NCBI RefSeq assembly: GCF_002733955.1
Contig: NZ_NVXQ01000009.1
Coordinates: 62,001-126,000 of the forward strand
DNA length: 64,000 nucleotides
Direction of reading: 5' to 3'
DNA from: Hoeflea sp.
Lineage (GTDB): Bacteria > Pseudomonadota > Alphaproteobacteria > Rhizobiales > Rhizobiaceae
Position 1 is the first letter of the stretch; every line of letters starts with the position of its first letter. Below are positions 61,949 through 64,000 of the stretch, one piece after another. A program made the position numbers and the translations under genes. Below the pieces are notes generated by a model, which worked only from the letters and a program-made list of their open reading frames with translations, did no database searches and was not told the DNA's origin.

Positions 61949-62908
61949 ATGGATGTGCTTTCCGAGATCTTTTCCTCACTGCGGCTTCAGGCCGGGCTCT
62001 ATTTCTCCGCCGCCTTGCGTGGCGGGTTTGCGGTCCGGTTGCCTGCGGACCGGCGGCGCATTCGCTTTCACCTGGTGCGCGAAGGAGCGTGCGTGGTCAC
62101 GGTACCGGAGCTTGAACAGGTGCGGCTGGGTGAGGGCGACCTGGTGCTGATCCCCGATGGGGCATCGCAAGTCCTCTCGTCCGAAACCTCGATTGCCGGT
62201 GCAGTCGACCTCGCGGAGCTGTTGTCGCACTCGCCCCCCGTGGAGGGCATTCTGCACGTGGGCGAAGCCGGACCGGTGTGCCGGCTGCTGTGCGGGTTCC
62301 TGTGCTTCGAAGAGGCGATCGACCACCCCCTGATTGCGAGCCTGCCGCCGATAATCGTTTTGCGACAGACGGACGCACCGGATTCATCCGCTATCGCGGC
62401 AGCACTGGCCCTGCTGCGTGCGGAAACCGATGATGCCGGAGCCGGGCAGGCCCCGGTCCTGCAAAGGATCGTGGAAGTCCTCCTGATGCAGGTGGTGCGC
62501 TCAAGCCTATCTGGTCACGCGATCTACTCGAACGGGTTTGCCCGGGCGCTGGCCGATCCGAGACTGTCCCGGGCCCTGTTGGCGATCCATTCCCGGATTG
62601 ACGCAGACTGGAATCTCGACACACTTGCCGGGTGTGCCGGCATGTCCCGCTCGCGTTTTGCCGAGAGTTTCACCACGGCGGTCGGCCTGTCGCCCTTTGC
62701 CTATTTGACAAGGTGGAGGATGATCAGGGCACGCGAACTGCTGGCGCAGCCGAACCTCGACATGGCCGAAGTCGCCGAGCGATGCGGGTACCGGTCGGTG
62801 CCGGCCTTCGGCAGGCGCTTCGCTGCCATCTTCGGGATGGGGCCCGGCGAATGGCGCAGGCAGGCCCAGCCATACAGACAAATTGCAGGCCCGCCGCAGA
62901 CAATTTGA
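61949..62908 (+). CDS. AraC-family transcriptional regulator with cupin-type sensor
   Basis: This 319-residue regulator has an N-terminal cupin-like ligand-binding domain (AraC-type cupin, about residues 5-180). The C-terminal double helix-turn-helix (about 215-310) contains WNLDTLAGCAGMSRSRFAESFTTAVGLSPFAYLTRWRM and the second motif VAERCGYRSVPAFGRRFAAIFGMGP. It is divergent from the LysE exporter, the usual layout for a local regulator. ATG 61949 is chosen because the conserved domain starts there; the frame extends to 61835 but would overlap the exporter start. Confidence 0.9.
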   Translation: MDVLSEIFSSLRLQAGLYFSAALRGGFAVRLPADRRRIRFHLVREGACVVTVPELEQVRLGEGDLVLIPDGASQVLSSETSIAGAVDLAELLSHSPPVEGILHVGEAGPVCRLLCGFLCFEEAIDHPLIASLPPIIVLRQTDAPDSSAIAAALALLRAETDDAGAGQAPVLQRIVEVLLMQVVRSSLSGHAIYSNGFARALADPRLSRALLAIHSRIDADWNLDTLAGCAGMSRSRFAESFTTAVGLSPFAYLTRWRMIRARELLAQPNLDMAEVAERCGYRSVPAFGRRFAAIFGMGPGEWRRQAQPYRQIAGPPQTI

Positions 62909-62913
62909 AAACC

Positions 62914-62928
62914 GTAACCTCAATTTAA
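62914..62928 (+). promoter_or_regulatory. CtrA-like box upstream of clpP
   Basis: GTAA-N7-TTAA followed by CA matches TTAA-N7-TTAA at 7 of 8 positions, about 145 bases before the clpP start. It is a weak candidate by itself. The rest of the 164-base gap shows no gene. Confidence 0.25.
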
Positions 62929-63072
62929 CACCCCTCGTCAACAACAGATCCAAGCTGTTTCGCCGCCTTGCGTCTTGAAGCGGCGGGGGGGCACACTCTA
63001 TGTAGTGAGTTCAATGAGACTGATTCTGGGCAGGCCATGCCGTCTGCCGGGCCGTTTGACAAGGGAAGCGCA

Positions 63073-63699
63073 ATGAAAAATACAATCGATAACGCCATGG
63101 CCCTGGTGCCCATGGTTGTTGAGCAGACGAACCGCGGCGAACGGTCCTACGATATCTTTTCGCGGCTTCTCAAGGAGCGCATCATCTTCATCACCGGCCC
63201 GGTTGAAGATCACATGGCGACGCTCGTCTGCGCACAGCTTCTGTTTCTCGAAGCCGAGAACCCGAAGAAGGAAATCGCCATCTACATCAATTCGCCAGGC
63301 GGCGTGGTGACGGCAGGCATGGCGATCTACGACACAATGCAGTTCATCCGCCCGGCCGTATCCACCCTGTGCGTTGGTCAGGCAGCCTCCATGGGGTCGC
63401 TCCTGCTTGCAGCTGGCGAAAAGGGCATGCGTTTCGCAACGCCAAACGCCCGCATCATGGTGCACCAGCCATCCGGTGGGTTCCAGGGCCAGGCGTCCGA
63501 TATTGAGCGCCACGCCCAGGATATCATCAAGATGAAGCGCCGGCTCAACGACATCTATGTCACCCACACCGGCCAGGATTACGAAACGGTCGAGAAGACC
63601 CTCGACCGCGATCACTTCATGACAGCGGATGAGGCGCTCGGCTTCGGTCTGATCGATCGTGTCATCGACAAGCGCGAATATGTCGAAGACGATGCTTGA
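63073..63699 (+). CDS. clpP: ATP-dependent Clp protease proteolytic subunit
   Basis: ClpP is the serine protease barrel used with ClpX and ClpA for regulated proteolysis. The 208-residue product has the triad S106 (GQAASMGS), H131 (IMVHQPSGG) and D180 (LDRDHFM), the standard spacing. It begins [36 protein letters not shown] lies upstream of ATG 63073; an open frame to 62968 is not needed. In rhizobia clpX follows; it would start beyond the right edge. Confidence 0.97.
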   Translation: MKNTIDNAMALVPMVVEQTNRGERSYDIFSRLLKERIIFITGPVEDHMATLVCAQLLFLEAENPKKEIAIYINSPGGVVTAGMAIYDTMQFIRPAVSTLCVGQAASMGSLLLAAGEKGMRFATPNARIMVHQPSGGFQGQASDIERHAQDIIKMKRRLNDIYVTHTGQDYETVEKTLDRDHFMTADEALGFGLIDRVIDKREYVEDDA

Positions 63700-64000
63700 T
63701 CTGCCTGTCAGGGGCTTTTGATCGAACCATGCATTGTTTTCCGGCCGATTGCGCTTCTCCTGCAACACGTTTGTGCGCGCACGGGGTGGCACAACTGCCG
63801 TGGAACGCTAATATAGGCGTTAAGTCTATGTTCAATTTATCTGGCGTAGCATTGCCAGAGTGACGGGGATTCGTTGCCACCGGCCACAGGAATGGTTACC
63901 TGACGGTCGGGTTTGTACCCCGAGATTGCCTGTAGGTTTGACGTTGCGGCGTCGGGCTGGTCAGGCGCCATACATCCGGGCTTGATGCCGGGATTGCGGG
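63700..64000. other. Non-coding gap to the right edge, likely before clpX
   Basis: I see no gene in these 301 bases. The likely content is the promoter of the next gene, normally clpX in this order. The last 40 bases (catccgggcttgatgccggg) contain a dispersed-repeat-like palindromic motif similar in style to the one at 8390-8570. Confidence 0.4.

Overview
The window looks like chromosomal backbone from an alphaproteobacterium of the Hyphomicrobiales (Rhizobiales), most like a Hoeflea/Rhizobiaceae-type genome. I infer this from roughly 60-63% GC by eye, many GTG/TTG starts, and family content typical of that order: LdtR with its L,D-transpeptidase and a DUF6163 protein, a DUF2842 protein, a ubiquinol-cytochrome c chaperone next to a DUF177 protein, the plsX-fabH-ihfA-MerR run, type-2 argC beside an agmatinase, and a fused indolepyruvate ferredoxin oxidoreductase. 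The genus is inference; there is no rRNA in the window. I found no insertion sequence, prophage or CRISPR array.

Layout. 0-8 kb: a DMT exporter cut by the left edge, N-end-rule aminoacyltransferase (bpt), an SLC13/TrkA-C permease, a fused 2-oxoacid (indolepyruvate) oxidoreductase with a divergent Lrp/AsnC regulator, and an RDD membrane protein. 8.2-12.7 kb: a dispersed palindromic repeat, hemB, then DUF6163-ldtR-ldtP (cell-wall cross-link remodelling). 12.9-16.4 kb: glyA-nrdR-ribD-ribE. 16.5-19.5 kb: a stand-alone O-antigen-ligase-like membrane protein, a DUF2161 nuclease-like protein and a PilZ protein. 19.7-24.3 kb: ribH-nusB-MFS and a membrane pyrophosphatase (hppA). 24.4-29.6 kb: bamE, divergent from ubiquinol-cytochrome c chaperone-DUF177-plsX-fabH-ihfA-MerR. 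29.7-35.3 kb: an accessory-looking stretch with LysR plus a coupled small ORF, a divergent acyltransferase plus small ORF, a TadG-like von Willebrand protein and a nitroreductase, followed by tRNA-Pro(GGG). 35.5-43.8 kb: an exopolysaccharide cluster (polymerase/ligase, undecaprenyl-phosphate sugar transferase, glycosyltransferase, Wza-like exporter, GumC/Wzc-like copolymerase, CelD-like acyltransferase). 44-48 kb: DUF2842, ctaA, a YrhK protein, argC and speB. 48-50.9 kb: an acyltransferase-3 protein and a large secreted protein of unknown function. 51-57.5 kb: rplM-rpsI, thioesterase, crotonase-like and VOC proteins, CoA-binding protein, small secreted proteins and metY. 57.7-63.7 kb: small secreted and membrane proteins, a cupin, a cytochrome P450, a secreted protein built of 23-residue repeats, LysE with a divergent AraC regulator, and clpP.

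How the genes work together. Most are conserved housekeeping genes: riboflavin, one-carbon, haem, phospholipid/fatty-acid initiation, ribosomal, arginine/polyamine and methionine functions. Two themes stand out. One is the envelope: LdtR/LdtP, BamE, the polysaccharide cluster with decorating acyltransferases and a second ligase, a TadG-like protein and several secreted Cys-containing proteins. The other is respiration and energy: CtaA, the bc1 chaperone and the H+-pyrophosphatase.

The least explained items are the 23-residue-repeat secreted protein (60455-61048), the secreted protein with an internally duplicated Cys domain (49262-50845), a polysaccharide copolymerase whose ATPase lacks the Walker A lysine (40411-42531), and the four-gene LysR/acyltransferase/small-ORF module (29714-32499). 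I do not see a clear-cut new multi-gene defence or biosynthetic system.
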